Source: Gautieria morchelliformis (Eukaryota; Basidiomycota; Agaricomycetes; Gomphales; Gomphaceae). From it: a DNA stretch of 64,000 nucleotides. A program made the position numbers and the translations under genes. Shown here piece after piece: positions 22,948 to 34,663 of this stretch. The stretch's first letter is position 1. Every line of letters starts with the position of its first letter. Where the stretch lies: NCBI GenBank assembly GCA_015179125.1, contig WHVA01000343.1, positions 1-64,000 of the forward strand, in the 5' to 3' direction. A model generated the notes under the pieces. That model ran no database searches, was not told where the DNA came from, and saw nothing but the letters and a program-made list of their open reading frames with translations.

Positions 22948-24141
22948 AGACGTTCTTCCACAGCGTTGGTACAGCTTGATAAATTACTCGATAGAATTCG
23001 CCAAGGTGAGCGACTACTCTCCCCATGCAGTGGTTTGCCGCCAGGTAATAATAATCGCCTGAACATCTGACTTAGTATCGACTTTATGACTTTGTCGTTA
23101 GAACGCGACATTGGATCGTCGCTCCCATCATTGTCGTGGTCCTCTTCAATCTCCGCCTCCTGCTTGCGGGCCTGCGGCTCGGATGGGCCGTCAAAAAGTT
23201 GACTAACATCGACCATAGTATGTCCCCACTAAGCCTGCTTTCCTCCTGTTCCACGCACAGATCTTCGACGCGAGCGAGATTCCGAGCCTCAGCTGTATCT
23301 CTCCGGGAAACAATGCTTGTCGGTGGAGGGTGCTCATCGTCAAGGCTCAAGCGCCCAAGCCCAGGTCCAGCTGTTTCGCTCTGCATCTGCGTTGTCCCGA
23401 AGTGCTTTGGTCCACAGTTGTGGGATAGTGGTTCCCTTACTGGAATGGGAACCAACCTCTGCGTCGTGCTCTCCGAAGAGATGTTCTTGTAATTGAGCCT
23501 GCAGCGAAGGCGATGATCAGTCAAAGGGGCACTGGAAACTTCAAATATCTTACGATATTCTCAACGGTACGAAGAGTTTCAGACCTAGCCAATTCCAAAT
23601 TCTTCCTTCGCTTCAGCTCGATCTTCTTAGCCGTCTTGCTAAACTTCTTCGCCCACAGATCCTGGCCTATCAGATACCGCCGTGCAACACCCTCGTTAAT
23701 TCTACCCAGACGGTGTAACGGAAGGGTTAATGCGGGTATCTCAGATTTCGGTTCGAGTGGTCGAAGGACTCCGTGGATAGAGACACGTTCGCAGATCATA
23801 ATGCCTTCAGATGGCCACTTCAGCATTGTTGTGATCAGATCACGTCTTATCTAGGGCGTGAAACATACCTTGGGATCAGCATAGGCTGTGGGATTGCCAG
23901 CTAGCAGTGCCAGGACCTTTTGGCTGAGGCTCGGCTTTCTTGAATTTATGGCCTGCGACGTCGCCCGAGTCATTTCCAACGCCTGGTAGTTCAGAAGGAA
24001 AGACTGTTGCTGAAGATTGAAAGCAGGTATATTTGGCAATGGCGACCCAGGACCATCTTCAAAAAAAGTATTTGAAGTTATCGCGCTCTCTGGGGAATCG
24101 GTTTGAGGAGCTGCCGAGTTGTATAGCTCTGCTGGTTCCAT
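22926..24141 (-). CDS. Hypothetical protein, five exons, 3' end replaced by Copia LTR sequence
   Basis: Proposed exons: 24,141–23,869, 23,817–23,554, 23,498–23,457, 23,386–23,259 and 23,202 onward. The four introns are about 51, 55, 70 and 56 nt, all GT–AG, and the joined frame stays open; the short third exon is the least certain. The product (about 320 aa) starts MEPAELYNSAAPQTD, has a basic helical stretch (DLWAKKFSKTAKKIELKRRKN) and an acidic tract (EAEIEEDHDNDGSDD). I recognise no family. The Copia target site lies in the last exon. Across the insertion the original frame would have read CTG ACT CTT CTC GAG TGA, ending at 12,427. With the LTR it reads VERRSK and stops at 22,926, so only the last few residues change. 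Confidence 0.6.
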
Positions 24142-24676
24142 GGACGGAGTAAGGTGTTTGGTGAACGTGGCAATCTGAAATACCGATTAGCAATACCTAC
24201 GGGCTAAGGCCGAGAGTAAGGTTTCTATTTGCACGGTCCTTTTCGCCACCGCCTTGAAGCGCGCTCGCAGGCCCGCCCTTACCACCAACGAGATCTCGTC
24301 AGGGGGTGGGGGCCATAGTACACTGAGTCTGTCTGTGCAAACAGAGTCCGTAGGGAGGTATTATTCCTAATGATGGGGCGAATCAGAGCAAACATAAGAT
24401 CAGGTAGTTGGACACACAGTTTCCGTATTTTGAAGTGTAGAAGGAAACGAATGTGTTAGATAGCACCACAGGCTAACCAACACTGCCCCTGCCGGAAGGG
24501 GAACACCAGAACCTCGCATCACCTAGCATGACATGAATTATTTCTTACATCCAATTTTGATTACCACCTACTTGGAGTGCTGCCAGACAAAGGCCCCCAC
24601 CCATTACAATTTGATTGGGAGGAATTGGGGCATGCATGGCATCAGCCGGCGGCTCAATAAGATAAAGATCTGTCGC
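24142..24676. other. Intergenic, no gene seen
   Basis: Probable 5' flank of the minus-strand five-exon gene and 3' flank of the decayed frame to the right. I see no conserved motif and no repeat shared with the rest of the window. Confidence 0.4.
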
Positions 24677-25541
24677 TCAGGCCATTAAACTGGGTTCAAA
24701 GATTATCAAGCATTGGTCACACATACATGCTTGGGTTGGAGTTTCCCCTATGATTGCTGAACTTCCGAAAAGCAGAAAACCGTACGCTCGAAGAAGGACT
24801 GGGCTCGTCGCTGTTTTGCCGATACTGCTTGGTCTTTTGGTGTTTTTGGCAAGTTTGCAAGTCTGCCTTCTGGCAGATCCATTGACAATCCACGCTATTA
24901 CATCCCTTAAGCCACATGCATTTTGAAGCAATGCTATAGAGAACACGTACCCACGCATTCCGCGCACCTGGCACCATTTCGAACCTCCAGCTACGCGACT
25001 AGTGAATTCTTCTCCACCAAGAGCTTTGATGAGGTACGCTGCGGCTGCATCACAAGAAGACAGTGGGACAAGAAATGTTTAGCATAAATCTGAGGTGCGA
25101 CAGGGATGCGCGCATTCGAGAATTCCCGGAGCTCTTCAACAGTGTGTCTGACCAAGTTGAGTGGAATGCATCAGCCTTGTGGATTGTTTCACGTACCTAG
25201 TAGCTTGGTTCAAAAAAGACTGTAGAAGATAGTGGTACGTGTGCCATCTCAAGAGACAGAACTCGAACGTTTACGATTTCGAAAGTTTCATGCCAAAGGA
25301 GACGTTGCTCTCGTAAACTGTTGTTGCCGGGGTATTCGGACCGCTTTGTCTCCAGTGAGTTGCGTTCCAGGTAATGCTTGAAGAAAGTTTCTATCACAAT
25401 AGGGCCAAGCCTGAGGCCAGCTTCAGCGGTGAGTGAGTTGGGCATGTTGCCGTAGGTCGCGTGGACCCAAGCAGTGCATGTGCTGTAAGCTTCACCTATC
25501 CTTGTCGACGCAGCCTCTGTCTCTTGCGTTGCGGCCATCAA
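24677..25541 (-). pseudogene. Decayed hypothetical gene
   Basis: A 114-codon frame (25,541–25,197, starting MMAATQETEAASTRIGEAYST) runs into a stop next to a gtacgt donor-like site. Downstream, coding-looking pieces appear in different frames: AAAAYLIKALGGEEFTSRV followed by AGGSKWCQVRG near 25,000, then a Cys/Lys-rich tail near 24,850–24,910. The pieces could be exons with unresolved introns or a gene broken by indels. I do not recognise the family. It ends abruptly next to the start of the duplicated unit at about 25,553. Confidence 0.35.
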
Positions 25542-25552
25542 GTCGGCATTTA

Positions 25553-27740
25553 GGGACTAGCCGATTTGGCATACTCCGACGAAACGACCGCAAGCTCCTC
25601 CTCGACGAACAGCGCTACCCCACGTCGTCGATCTACTCGTGTACCCGCCCACGGACACGGCGTCTGTCACGGCCCCGACCGTCGCTCAGTTTGCCCATAC
25701 GCGTGCCGCGAGCGAGGGTGACTCCCATACTTATATCCCACCTGCACCGTTCACACCGAACGCCGGCGCCATGTCCCCGCAATCGATCACCCTTCCCCAC
25801 GAGTCCAACCACAACGTATCCGCCACCAACGCGAACGGTGCACATGGTGCCCACGTCGAGATGCGAGCGATGGCCCAGAATGGGCACATTCACACTAGCC
25901 CATCTCAATCCCACGCTCCCGGCGGTGTGGGGGTATAAAAGTGCCACCAGTAGCAAGCAGCGTCGCCACTCAGGTCAGCAGCGTCTCCCCTAGCACCCAT
26001 CCCACGAGCGCGGACTTGGGCTTGGCACGTCGTCGAACAGCACCCTCAGCGCTCGTGATTCTCCATCCACCCACGAAAACGGCACCTCGCCGACGTCCGC
26101 ATACGCCACCTCACCCACAACTGAAAACGCCGCTACATCCAACACGCGCACCCCGTCCCCCGACATCACGACCCTCATACAGTGGCCCCAGTCGCACATT
26201 GGCAATGCTGGCAGCAGCGCCAGTACCAATGGCGGCACTGGCAAACTACGACCGGGCGCAGGAAGAGTGCGAGGTCCGTGTATAATCGCCGGAGGGAGGG
26301 GCGCATGGGGCCCAGGCGAATACTGCGTCGACGCGGGGACATGCCGTCGTCGCCTGACTGGTCCATACCATGCCCGTCGTCGGCAGAGATTGGCTGTGGG
26401 AAGATAGTGAGGAGGAAGTTATTGATTTGAGGACGCCGTTTCCGTGAGTGTTTGATGGTCTGCTTCAGTTTACCTTTCGCGTTCTTTGCGCGTTCTTCCC
26501 TTGCGCGCGCCCTTCTGGGGTGTAGTTTTATGGGGTGTGCCTGGTGCGGGGTGGGTGATGCCACGCCACGGGAAGCAGCTGCGTCGGTCCCGCCCGACTT
26601 GGTTCCGCTCCTGCCGTCGTCGAGCCTGCGCCTGCTGGGGCATTTTGTGGCTTTGGCTTCTAATTTCTGTGTACGCCGCGTCGTCGCGGACGTGCGGACC
26701 AAGCTGGTGTCGGGGTGCTTCCTCCATCGTGCTGGCCCTTCGTTCTTTCTCTCCGCGCCTCGTTCATCGGGCTTGGATTTTTAGCCTTTAGGGTTCATGC
26801 GTACCTTCGTGTTTCTCTCCTTGCCACATTTGCCTTCGCCTCGAGCAAGTGCAGGCGTTGGAGGCTGCGCGCTCCTGCTTTTGTGTCGCGGACGTCTCAG
26901 ACGGAAGTTCGTCTACTTTTCTCACTATCCGGCGGTGCTGCGTGTTGTTTGTTTGGCCGTGCTGCTGGCTTCATGCCGCTCGCGTGTCTGCGGCGTTGGG
27001 CCCGGCCGTCTCTTACGGACCGTCCGGGTGACGCTGTACGAACGACGGGTGATCTCTGCCTGCCCTTCTCGTCTCACTCCTCACTTCAGCTATACGTCCA
27101 CTCGTCGCGACACATGCTGACCACCTACTTTGCATTCCCAGGATTATCATGCGCCGCGCGGGCCTCCTCTCGCCGCACTCGAAGCTGCTCCGGCGCAGAG
27201 TCATGTCGCCTTCCGATGCCGGACCCGGCGCAACGAGTGACGACGCGCGGGATGAAAGGGCAGCACGGTACACTTCCATGACTTGCTCCCGTACGTCGGG
27301 CTGATGTGGCATTGTGCGTGTATGGATCCACCCGGCGACACGCTACGCCGCGGCCCGTGCGGCCGCTTTCTAGGCTGTCCAAATCGTCCTCGACGACGGC
27401 TACGGCCACGATTCTTCAGAGGCAGGCACATTCCCCTCTGCCCTACTTCTGCGTCCCATATTCTTTCTCGCAGGCGCTGCGTGTCCGAGGTTCTGTTGCT
27501 TCTCCCAATGCTCTCGTGCTCGTTGGCCATCGGACGTCACCCGCGTAGACTGCACGCTACTTCATGTCCCGCGATGTCCGGCGCCAACTGGAGAGAATGA
27601 CGTCCTCAGCAGGTCCCGAGCGTCACTCATCCGCGTTCTCTGTCATCTGCTTCTTGAAGCTTGAAGCCTTCTTCTCGTCTAAGCTTCGAGTTGTCCCTGG
27701 CAACTTCTCTGCATGTCGCTTCCTTCTTGTTCAAGTTGTT
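25553..27740 (+). pseudogene. Decayed copy of the Ser/Pro-rich gene (middle copy)
   Basis: Covers parts of exon 2 to intron 4 of the gene at 45,405–50,217, in plus orientation. The best-kept piece (25,639–25,938) reads YPPTDTASVTAPTVAQFAHTR and HGAHVEMRAMAQNGHIHT and matches the right decayed copy closely (VEMRAIAQNGHIHT); the parent has KTPTVAQFVRTD. The exon 2 end shows the donor gtgagtgtttg near 26,440. Exon 3 is recognisable near 27,145–27,215 (IMRRAGLLSPHSKLL; parent IMLRAGLLSPHSKLLP). Intron 2 has grown to about 700 nt against 331 in the parent. Many frame disruptions make a product implausible. Because introns are present, it arose by DNA duplication. Confidence 0.7.
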
Positions 27741-28440
27741 CAGTGATTTCGATTAATAGTCGATCGTTATCATTCGGCTATTTTGGGATCGCCAGCGCCT
27801 ACGCCCAATCTCGGGAAGGACGACCGAGTCGTTGCCAGGAAGGTCCTCCAGGATCACTTCTGATCCAAATTACTTGCCCAGACAATGCCGTATGCCTGAG
27901 CCTCTCCCGCATGCCAAGCCGGGTTCGCTGCACCTGTGTGACTCGCGGCCGGCTCCAACGGCTGGGCATGAACACCTTCCTCCTAGGGCTTTGCGAGGCT
28001 AAGGCTCGGCCCGGGGCTCAGGGCTTCAGCCCGAGCCTGGAAGGCACTAAGTCAAGGTCGAGTAGCCGATGATCGGGAGGCGTGACGGACTGGAGGGGAG
28101 TTCTGCGAACTTGAAAGGTCGAGGACCATCACCATACCACGGCGTTAAGCATGCATGAGACGGGGAGCAAAAGAGGATGCAGTTATGACCCCACTACTGC
28201 GAGCGCACTGTGTACTAATATACGATATGTCTACTCAGATTTTCACATGCGTGAGATGTGTGAGTGCGGGAGGGCTGACGCGAAGATGAAGAGGTTATTG
28301 GAACCAGTGCGCTTTTGCCTCATCAATGACAGGCGACGAGATAGTGGCAAAACCTACTATTTCCATATCAGAAGATTCAGAACTTGAAGAGATCCGTTTC
28401 AGTCAGGATTTATGTAATAATGTAAGGGAGAATCACCCTC
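27741..28440 (+). repeat. Spacer block A, middle copy
   Basis: Direct repeat of 541–1,107 and inverted repeat of 58,650–59,300. Unlike the left copy it continues through 'gatccgtttcagtcagg' into the A–C junction, as the right copy does. Confidence 0.75.
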
Positions 28441-28489
28441 AGACCGACTTGTGTGGCTGAATCTCGGCCGATATTGAAATCAGGCTATT

Positions 28490-28900
28490 TCCATCAGCCA
28501 GAAAGACGGGTGTAAGGTCCCATGATTTTGCTCGTGGAAGAACTTTCCTATGCCTCCAGTGCCAGGTAATTACATGTGTTGCCATCAGCGCACACTCAAG
28601 TTGAGCACTCAAAACACTTATTTGATCACTTGTTTCTTAGACCATTTGCTCCAATAACTTCATATGATGACGCTGCAGCTTTCGTCGTCTCTGATGGGCC
28701 ATGGCCACACTGATTCCCTGACTGGTATATCTCAATTCTGATGTTCCATGCATAGCTTCGCAGCGAGCCAACGAGCTACCGTGACGCTAGAACCTCGGCA
28801 CCATTGGTGGATTATAGTCCATTTTTCTCAGAGGTATGTCTTTACTGACAGTAAACAATATTAGCCAGTGGCAGCCTTCGCTGATTCAATCATTCAGATA
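28490..28900 (-). repeat. Spacer block C, middle copy
   Basis: Reverse complement of 4,290–4,685 and 58,190–58,600. It separates block A from the DUF6534 gene. Confidence 0.75.
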
Positions 28901-29089
28901 CAGGTCGGTATAAGACGCGCATGACTATATAACTACTGCGCTCGTTGCTGGTGTGCTCCAAGAAAGTCTCAGCTCGCGGACAGTTCGGAAACCACCTAAG
29001 CATCGCACTCAAAATCGGCTCGGATATCACGTCACAACGCTGGTTCGGACGGTACAAGCCCCCAGTACACGTATCCCCTTGTCTGAAGC

Positions 29090-30110
29090 ATGCCGCTATT
29101 GGCACTAACCGTTGGAGCCCTTGAAGTGGGTGTACTTTGTTCTTCCGTTCTTGATGGTGTAGCGACTACGCAAGCGTTCTTGTCTGCACAAGGAAGGTTC
29201 AAAGATCCGATTTGGTTGCAGTTTTTCGTGAGTACACCAACTTCTCGGTTGATCCGTCTCTCAATATTCTTGAAACTAGGTTGGATTCGTCTGGTTGGCA
29301 TGGTGGCTTCAATGTATTCTCAAGATTGACTCTGGTCTCCTACAGGATGCTCGAGACAGCACATACCGTCGTTAGCTGGTCTTTCATCTATTCATTGACC
29401 GTAATCAATTATGGAAAACCTGAAACGATCAATGATACAACCTGGTCCCTCTCCGCTGCTCTGTTATTGACGACACTTCTTGGAGCAACTGTACAAGGAA
29501 GTCATTCTTGTCCCATTCCATCGCTACCGTGTGGCTAATCAGTTGTGCAGTCCTTTTTCGGTTACCGAGTATGGGTGTTGTCCGGAAGGCTTACAATCCC
29601 TGCCATCACTTGGCTTGGATCGATAATTCGACTGGGTTTTGGCGGTGCAGCCACCACTGGGTTGTTTGATGCCAAGACCACCACGAGCTTCGTCGCAAGA
29701 GACCAGTGGATCGTGACGGGAGCAATGGTCATCAGCACGTTCATCGACATTATTAACGCATCTGCCTTATGTGTTTACCTCCAGCGCCGGCAGTCAGGCT
29801 TCAAGTCGTGAGTTTCGTTTAGTAGTAGCTATCACGCCCGGGCGCTCAGCAGTCAACTTTGAAGGACGCAAAGAGTCGTGGACAGCCTCATGATGTATAC
29901 CATTGGTAGGATAAATCCTTTGAAATATAAGGGTTGGCCCTTCGATATTCATGAGTTTTAGAGACGGGACTGATCAGCAGGTTGTGCGCTATCGTCTCAT
30001 CTAGAGAAGTCTAACGGTGTCCACAGTGTGTGCGCGCTGAGCATAATGATATGTGTGCGCGTCGCATCCTATGATTTGACCTCACTAACTTTCTTTTAGT
30101 CTCTAGTCAT
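29090..30110 (+). CDS. DUF6534-type multi-pass membrane protein
   Basis: Exons read as 29,090–29,227, a 14-nt micro-exon 29,280–29,293, 29,346–29,490, 29,551–29,807 and 29,874–29,905, with one or two less certain exons to about 30,100. Spliced, the product runs MPLLALTVGALEVG…IWLQFF–VGFVW–MLETAHTVVSWSFIYSLTVINYG…WSLSAALLLTT…SFFGYRVWVLSG…DQWIVTGAMVISTFIDIINASALCVYLQRRQSGFKS–VVDSLMMYTI. This order of hydrophobic segments, with FVW-LETAHT, SFF-YRVW and L-R-SGF, is that of the fungal DUF6534 family, predicted 7-pass membrane proteins of unknown function abundant in Agaricomycetes. The usual C-terminal tail is hard to follow, so the gene may be truncated. The acceptor before exon 5 is weak (aaag). 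A partial copy lies at 3,724–4,076. Confidence 0.65.
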
Positions 30111-30737
30111 GCCGGATAACCGTTCGTCTCTTACGGTGTCTTCGCCCTCACCCATAAAGTGACTATGTTGTACATTTCCAGTGATTTACTTCGGGGTATT
30201 CTTGATATATCCGAAATGTATGTTTCATATATTTTCTTTTTGCTCAAACTCAAGTGTCATTTCCAACTCCTTTTTCACATCGTACGTTTGTCGTACACCA
30301 TAAAAGCATGTGTGACAGTGCCAACAGGTTGAATGCTCGGCGAGCTTTTCGTCACGGTGGGGGACATGTTTTGAGCAGTGCCTTGGAACAAGCACCTTCT
30401 CACGAGGTACATTGTCATAGATAGCATCGCCTTCACTAGGTCGCCTCACTAATAATACGCCTGAATTATCCAGGACAGTGCAGTAGCTTTAGAGGTATCA
30501 TCTAGGCGTTTCAATCATTCTAATTCGGTTAGTTTCTTCATCCTGGCCTCACAACCGAAGCATAATTTGAGAGGGCATAGAATCATCCTGACCTGTCGCT
30601 GGAACTGCCTTTCGACCTAGGTACAACAAAGGTCTTGTCTCTTGCCAGAACTACCCCTTGGATACCAGAATCAGTCTAGCGCCACCATCCAAGTTGCCGT
30701 GAGCACACAAGTGGGCTTGGTTCATTACTAATGGATA
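30111..30737. other. Intergenic, no gene seen
   Basis: AT-rich sequence between the DUF6534 gene and LINE 2. A 74-codon minus-strand frame (30,225–30,449) with a few Cys and His residues has no recognisable family and no splice context, so I do not call it. Confidence 0.4.
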
Positions 30738-30748
30738 ACAGTCAGACA

Positions 30749-32127
30749 TCCCAGAAAGGCAAAGCATCTCGTACCACAGTCTAGCCACGGCGTTGCTGCA
30801 TCTCGCGGAAGCGCAAGCAACCATACCCAAAACAACAGAAGAGGGTATCAGGGCAATAGCAACATTATTAGCTGACCTAGCCGACAGAACAACCATAGCT
30901 GAAGTGGCCAACGCTGTCAAAGAAAGGCTATGCGGAGTAAACGACGTGCTAACCCCTGTATTACAGAGCATCGAGTCGGCAACGGCGTCGATCAAAAATT
31001 CAACCAACAGCTTAGCAGGGACAGTAGAAGAGCTGAGGCAGGAGAGTGATGGGACAGCGCAACGCATAATAGAGGCGATCGCGGAGCAGGTGCCAGCCGT
31101 AGTAGCGCAGAGAGGGGAACAGACACCAGCAAACAAGGCAGGATGGTACCCAACATATGCAGCTGCGCTGGCGGCATGCGCAACAAAACCGGTCAGCCTT
31201 CAATCCAGCACGCTGGCCAGATGCGACCTACGCGCTCGGCAGATCCTCATCAACAAAGCACCGGAAGCTCCAGACCATCAGATTGCAAGACAAGCTGAGC
31301 CGGACATACTCAGCAAGGCCAACTTGGCAATTGAAGAGATGGAGTGGGACAAAGGGCCAGAGAAACCGAAAGCGGTAGGGGTGCAGAGGTTACCAAGCGG
31401 CGCATTCTACCTAGAACTACAAACGGAAGAAGCGGTCGAGCTGCTACAGGCCCGCCAATTTTCATCCACCTTCCTCGCCAAATTCAGCCAGACGTCAGTC
31501 ATGAAACCCAGCAACTACTCAGTCATAGCAGAATCCGTACCAATCAGGTTCAATCCCGACTCCCGAGTCGAGCTAGCAGAGGTTGAGAACGGAAACAACT
31601 TAGAAAGTGGAGACATAGTCTCAGCACGTTGGATTAAACCACCGGGGCTGCGCACGCAGACCCAGTCCACAGCGCACATGGCCATTCAGCTGCGAAACCG
31701 GATGGCGGCAAACACGTTAATCAGGTGCGGGGCGCTAATCACAGGCACCCGGGTTGCAGTCAGAAAGATGCTACAAGAAGCCAAAAGATGCTTAAAATGT
31801 CAAAAACTAGGGGTTGCGCACATGGCGGCGCAGTGCCCTCAGACGGAGGACACGTGCGGCACGTGCGGCAACGCGGGACACAGGACTGCGGAGTGCAGAG
31901 TAACAGACCCTAAGATTTACAGGTGCACGAACTGTGAAGAAATAGGGCACGCAACCTGGGATCGTAACTGCCCGCGCTTCAAGGAATACACCCGTCGGAT
32001 CCAACTCAAGTACCCAGAAACCAATATGAGATTCTTCCCCTCTAGCAAACACCCCCGGTCATGGGAGACAGCTCAAGTTGAGCAAGAGCCTGAACGCGAC
32101 TATCCTCATCCAACAGCTCGCCCATGA
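30749..32127 (+). pseudogene. LINE 2 ORF1, 5'-truncated
   Basis: About 450 codons open from the element edge. The helical N-terminal region is followed by three zinc knuckles near the end: CLKCQKLGVAHMAAQC, CGTCGNAGHRTAEC and CTNCEEIGHATWDRNC, in the same order and spacing as LINE 1. No start codon of its own is evident because the 5' end is missing. The present frame ends at 32,127, but in LINE 1 ORF1 continues to the ORF2 start, so a frameshift has probably cut the last 75 residues. The original ORF1/ORF2 junction appears to be the ATGA at 32,349–32,352. Confidence 0.82.
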
Positions 32128-32348
32128 TTCCGACCTGCACACGGCGCGACTTCGGGCCATCCGGAACATCAACCAACCTACTGGAATCAACAGAGAGGAA
32201 GACTGCCACCGAGCATGCCAAGGCAGCGATCCGCCACTCGAGGAGGACGGGGGAGGAGCACATTGTCTGCACGCCAGCTATCACTCAAAGACCTAGGATT
32301 TGGGATGAACCTCAACGACAGAACTTCACTCCCTCGCCACCCCCCCTC

Positions 32349-33152
32349 ATGAATAGCACAACTGTGCACAAGAACCTAACGACACTGAATATATGGCGAC
32401 AGAATCTCAACAAATCCAACACAGCCCAACAAGACCTCATCAACACCACAGACCCCAACATTTACGACATCATTCTATTGCAGGAGCCGTACTTCGATTT
32501 TCTAGGCAACACACGCGCCAACCACACGTGGTACTACCTAACCCCAACACCACACAGAGACAACCCCAAAAAGTCCCGAGCGGCCATCTTCATCAATCGA
32601 CGCCTTCGCTCCAGCACATGGCAACAAATCGATCTTCCATCACAGGACATCTTCGCAGTAGCTATACACACAAACCTGGGGACATTAACCATATTCAATA
32701 TTTATAATGATTGCGAGCACTCATGCAGTTTACAGGCCATACACGACGCGATTCAAAAGGACAGACGGGAAGAAAGGCTCATCAACCCAGCAGCCATGCT
32801 ATGGATGGGTGATTTCAGCTGACGTCACCCTCTGTGGGACAAGCAGTGTAATACACACCTATTCACAGCCGCAAACCTGGATGAAGCCCAATTATTACTA
32901 GACCTACTAGCACAGTACGACATGCTCATGGCACTGCCGAAAGACATTCCCACCTTACACGCGTCCTCCACAAAAAATTTGACCCGACTGGACAACATGT
33001 TTAGCAGCTCGGCATTATACAACATGTTCACCCAATGCACAACCTTCCCAGACCTCCAACCCCCTTGCGCCTACCACTTCCCCATCTCCAGCACCATCGA
33101 CGTCTCGACTCCCATGGCTGAGGAAATGGCAAAGGAAACTGGTGGCAAGTAG
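32349..33152 (+). pseudogene. LINE 2 ORF2, endonuclease region
   Basis: From ATG at 32,349 (MNSTTVHKNLTTLNIWRQNLNKS, parallel to MNSDTHTNQKLRIRQQNTNKS in LINE 1) the AP endonuclease reads ILLQEPYFDFLGN and MLWMGDF. The frame then meets TGA at 32,820 where relatives have an arginine, so a CGA-to-TGA change is likely. Coding similarity continues beyond it (HLFTAANLDEAQ, LDNMF) to about 33,150, where the frame shifts. Confidence 0.8.
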
Positions 33153-34651
33153 ATTGGCCGAGGTTTAGAGAGTTGCTATCAAGTGAGCTAGCTAAGTGCC
33201 CCAGACCAAACGAGATAAATGAGGTGAGGGAGATAGAGGAACAACTGAGCCAAGCCAGATCTAGAATGCGGCGGGTAGCCAGGTACGCCAACCGAGCCAG
33301 AAATGACCCATTACATCCAGCGCATCAGGAATACCGCAAACCATGGAATGAGTACACGGACCTAATACACGCAACCAAGCAGGAGTTTTGGTACGACTGG
33401 CTGCAAAATGCGGATGAGGCCAGTGTATGGACAGCCAGCCGACTAGTGTCGGGGCCATCGACTGATGGAGCTCGCACGAGGATACCCCCCCTCAGAGCAG
33501 TGAGCGACACCGGGACAGAGACCACAGTCATGGACAATGGAGAAAAGAGCAAATTGCTATTCAAAGCTTTCTTCCCCTCACAAGGAGTCAAGCTACCACA
33601 GCAGCCTGATGCGGTGTTCCCTGAGCCGGCATTCAAGTACGCACCAATATCTGACCAACAAATCCAATGAGCAATTGAGAAGATGAGCCCATACAAGGCC
33701 ACAGGCCCGTCCGGGCTCTCAAACGCAGTGTTGACTCGCTGCACGGATATGCTCACCCCCCATCTAGGCTGCATATACAGGGCCACGTTCCATTTCGACA
33801 CGTACCCCCAGCAGTGGAAAACGACCACCATTGCTGCCCTACGGAAACCTGGGAAACCCAATTACACAATAGCGAAGGTGTATCGACCCATCACGCTTAT
33901 GGAAACGCTTGCTAAGCCCCTCTCAGGATGTGTAGCAGACACGTTAACATATCATGCAGAAACTTTACAGATGCTCCCAACCACCAACTTTGGAGGACGC
34001 ACAGGGCAGAACACCGTAGACGCACTGCACATAACAGTCGACTTCATCAAAACTCAGTGGAGAAAGGGAAAGGTAGTCTCGGTGCTATTCCTAGATGTCA
34101 AGGGGGCGTTCCCGAGTGTAGCAGTGGACCGGTTAATATACGACATGCGAATGAAGGATGTACCGCAGCAATACACCAGCTGGGTGAGGAACAGGCTACA
34201 AGGACGCCAGACAAGAATACAATTCGACGACTACCTATCAGAGCTATTAGACATCGACAATGGATGTGATCAGGGTGACCTGATCTCTGTAATCCTATAT
34301 CACTTCTACAATGCGGGACTGATAGAAGTAGCCAGACAGGAAAAAGGGGAGTTATCCCCGGTGTTCATCACATTTCTGGTCGCAGGCAAAACGTTCAAGA
34401 ACACACATGCCACGCTCTCCAAAATGATGACCAGGACAGGAGGGGCCAACGATTGGTCGAAGGAGCACAACTCGCTATTCGAGTTGGACAAAATGCAGCT
34501 CATGGATTTCACTCGGAGAAGATCAAAGGATCCAAAACGAAAGGGCAAAACACAGCTAATGCAGGGCAGTCCCATCAACCTATCGGGCATAGCCATAGCC
34601 CCAATGGCCTCTCACAAACTACTAGGGGTGATACTGGACAGAGAGCTATGA
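33153..34651 (+). pseudogene. LINE 2 ORF2, reverse transcriptase region
   Basis: Linker and reverse transcriptase: YKATGPSGLSNAV, YRPITLMETLAKP, FGGRTGQNTVDAL, FLDVKGAFPS, QGDLISVI. Two in-frame TGA codons (33,668–33,670 and 34,649–34,651) stand where an arginine fits the alignment with LINE 1. The catalytic aspartate box is missing: the sequence goes from SPVFI directly to TFLVAG, so a few codons, including the DD pair, were lost. Confidence 0.82.
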
Positions 34652-34663
34652 TTCAGAGAACAC

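Noticed and set aside
24840-24910. Possible MYND-like zinc finger (KCMWLKGCNSVDCQWICQKADL)
   Set aside because: The Cys/His spacing does not fit a MYND finger, and coding-like segments nearby are in another frame; left as an unassigned decayed gene.
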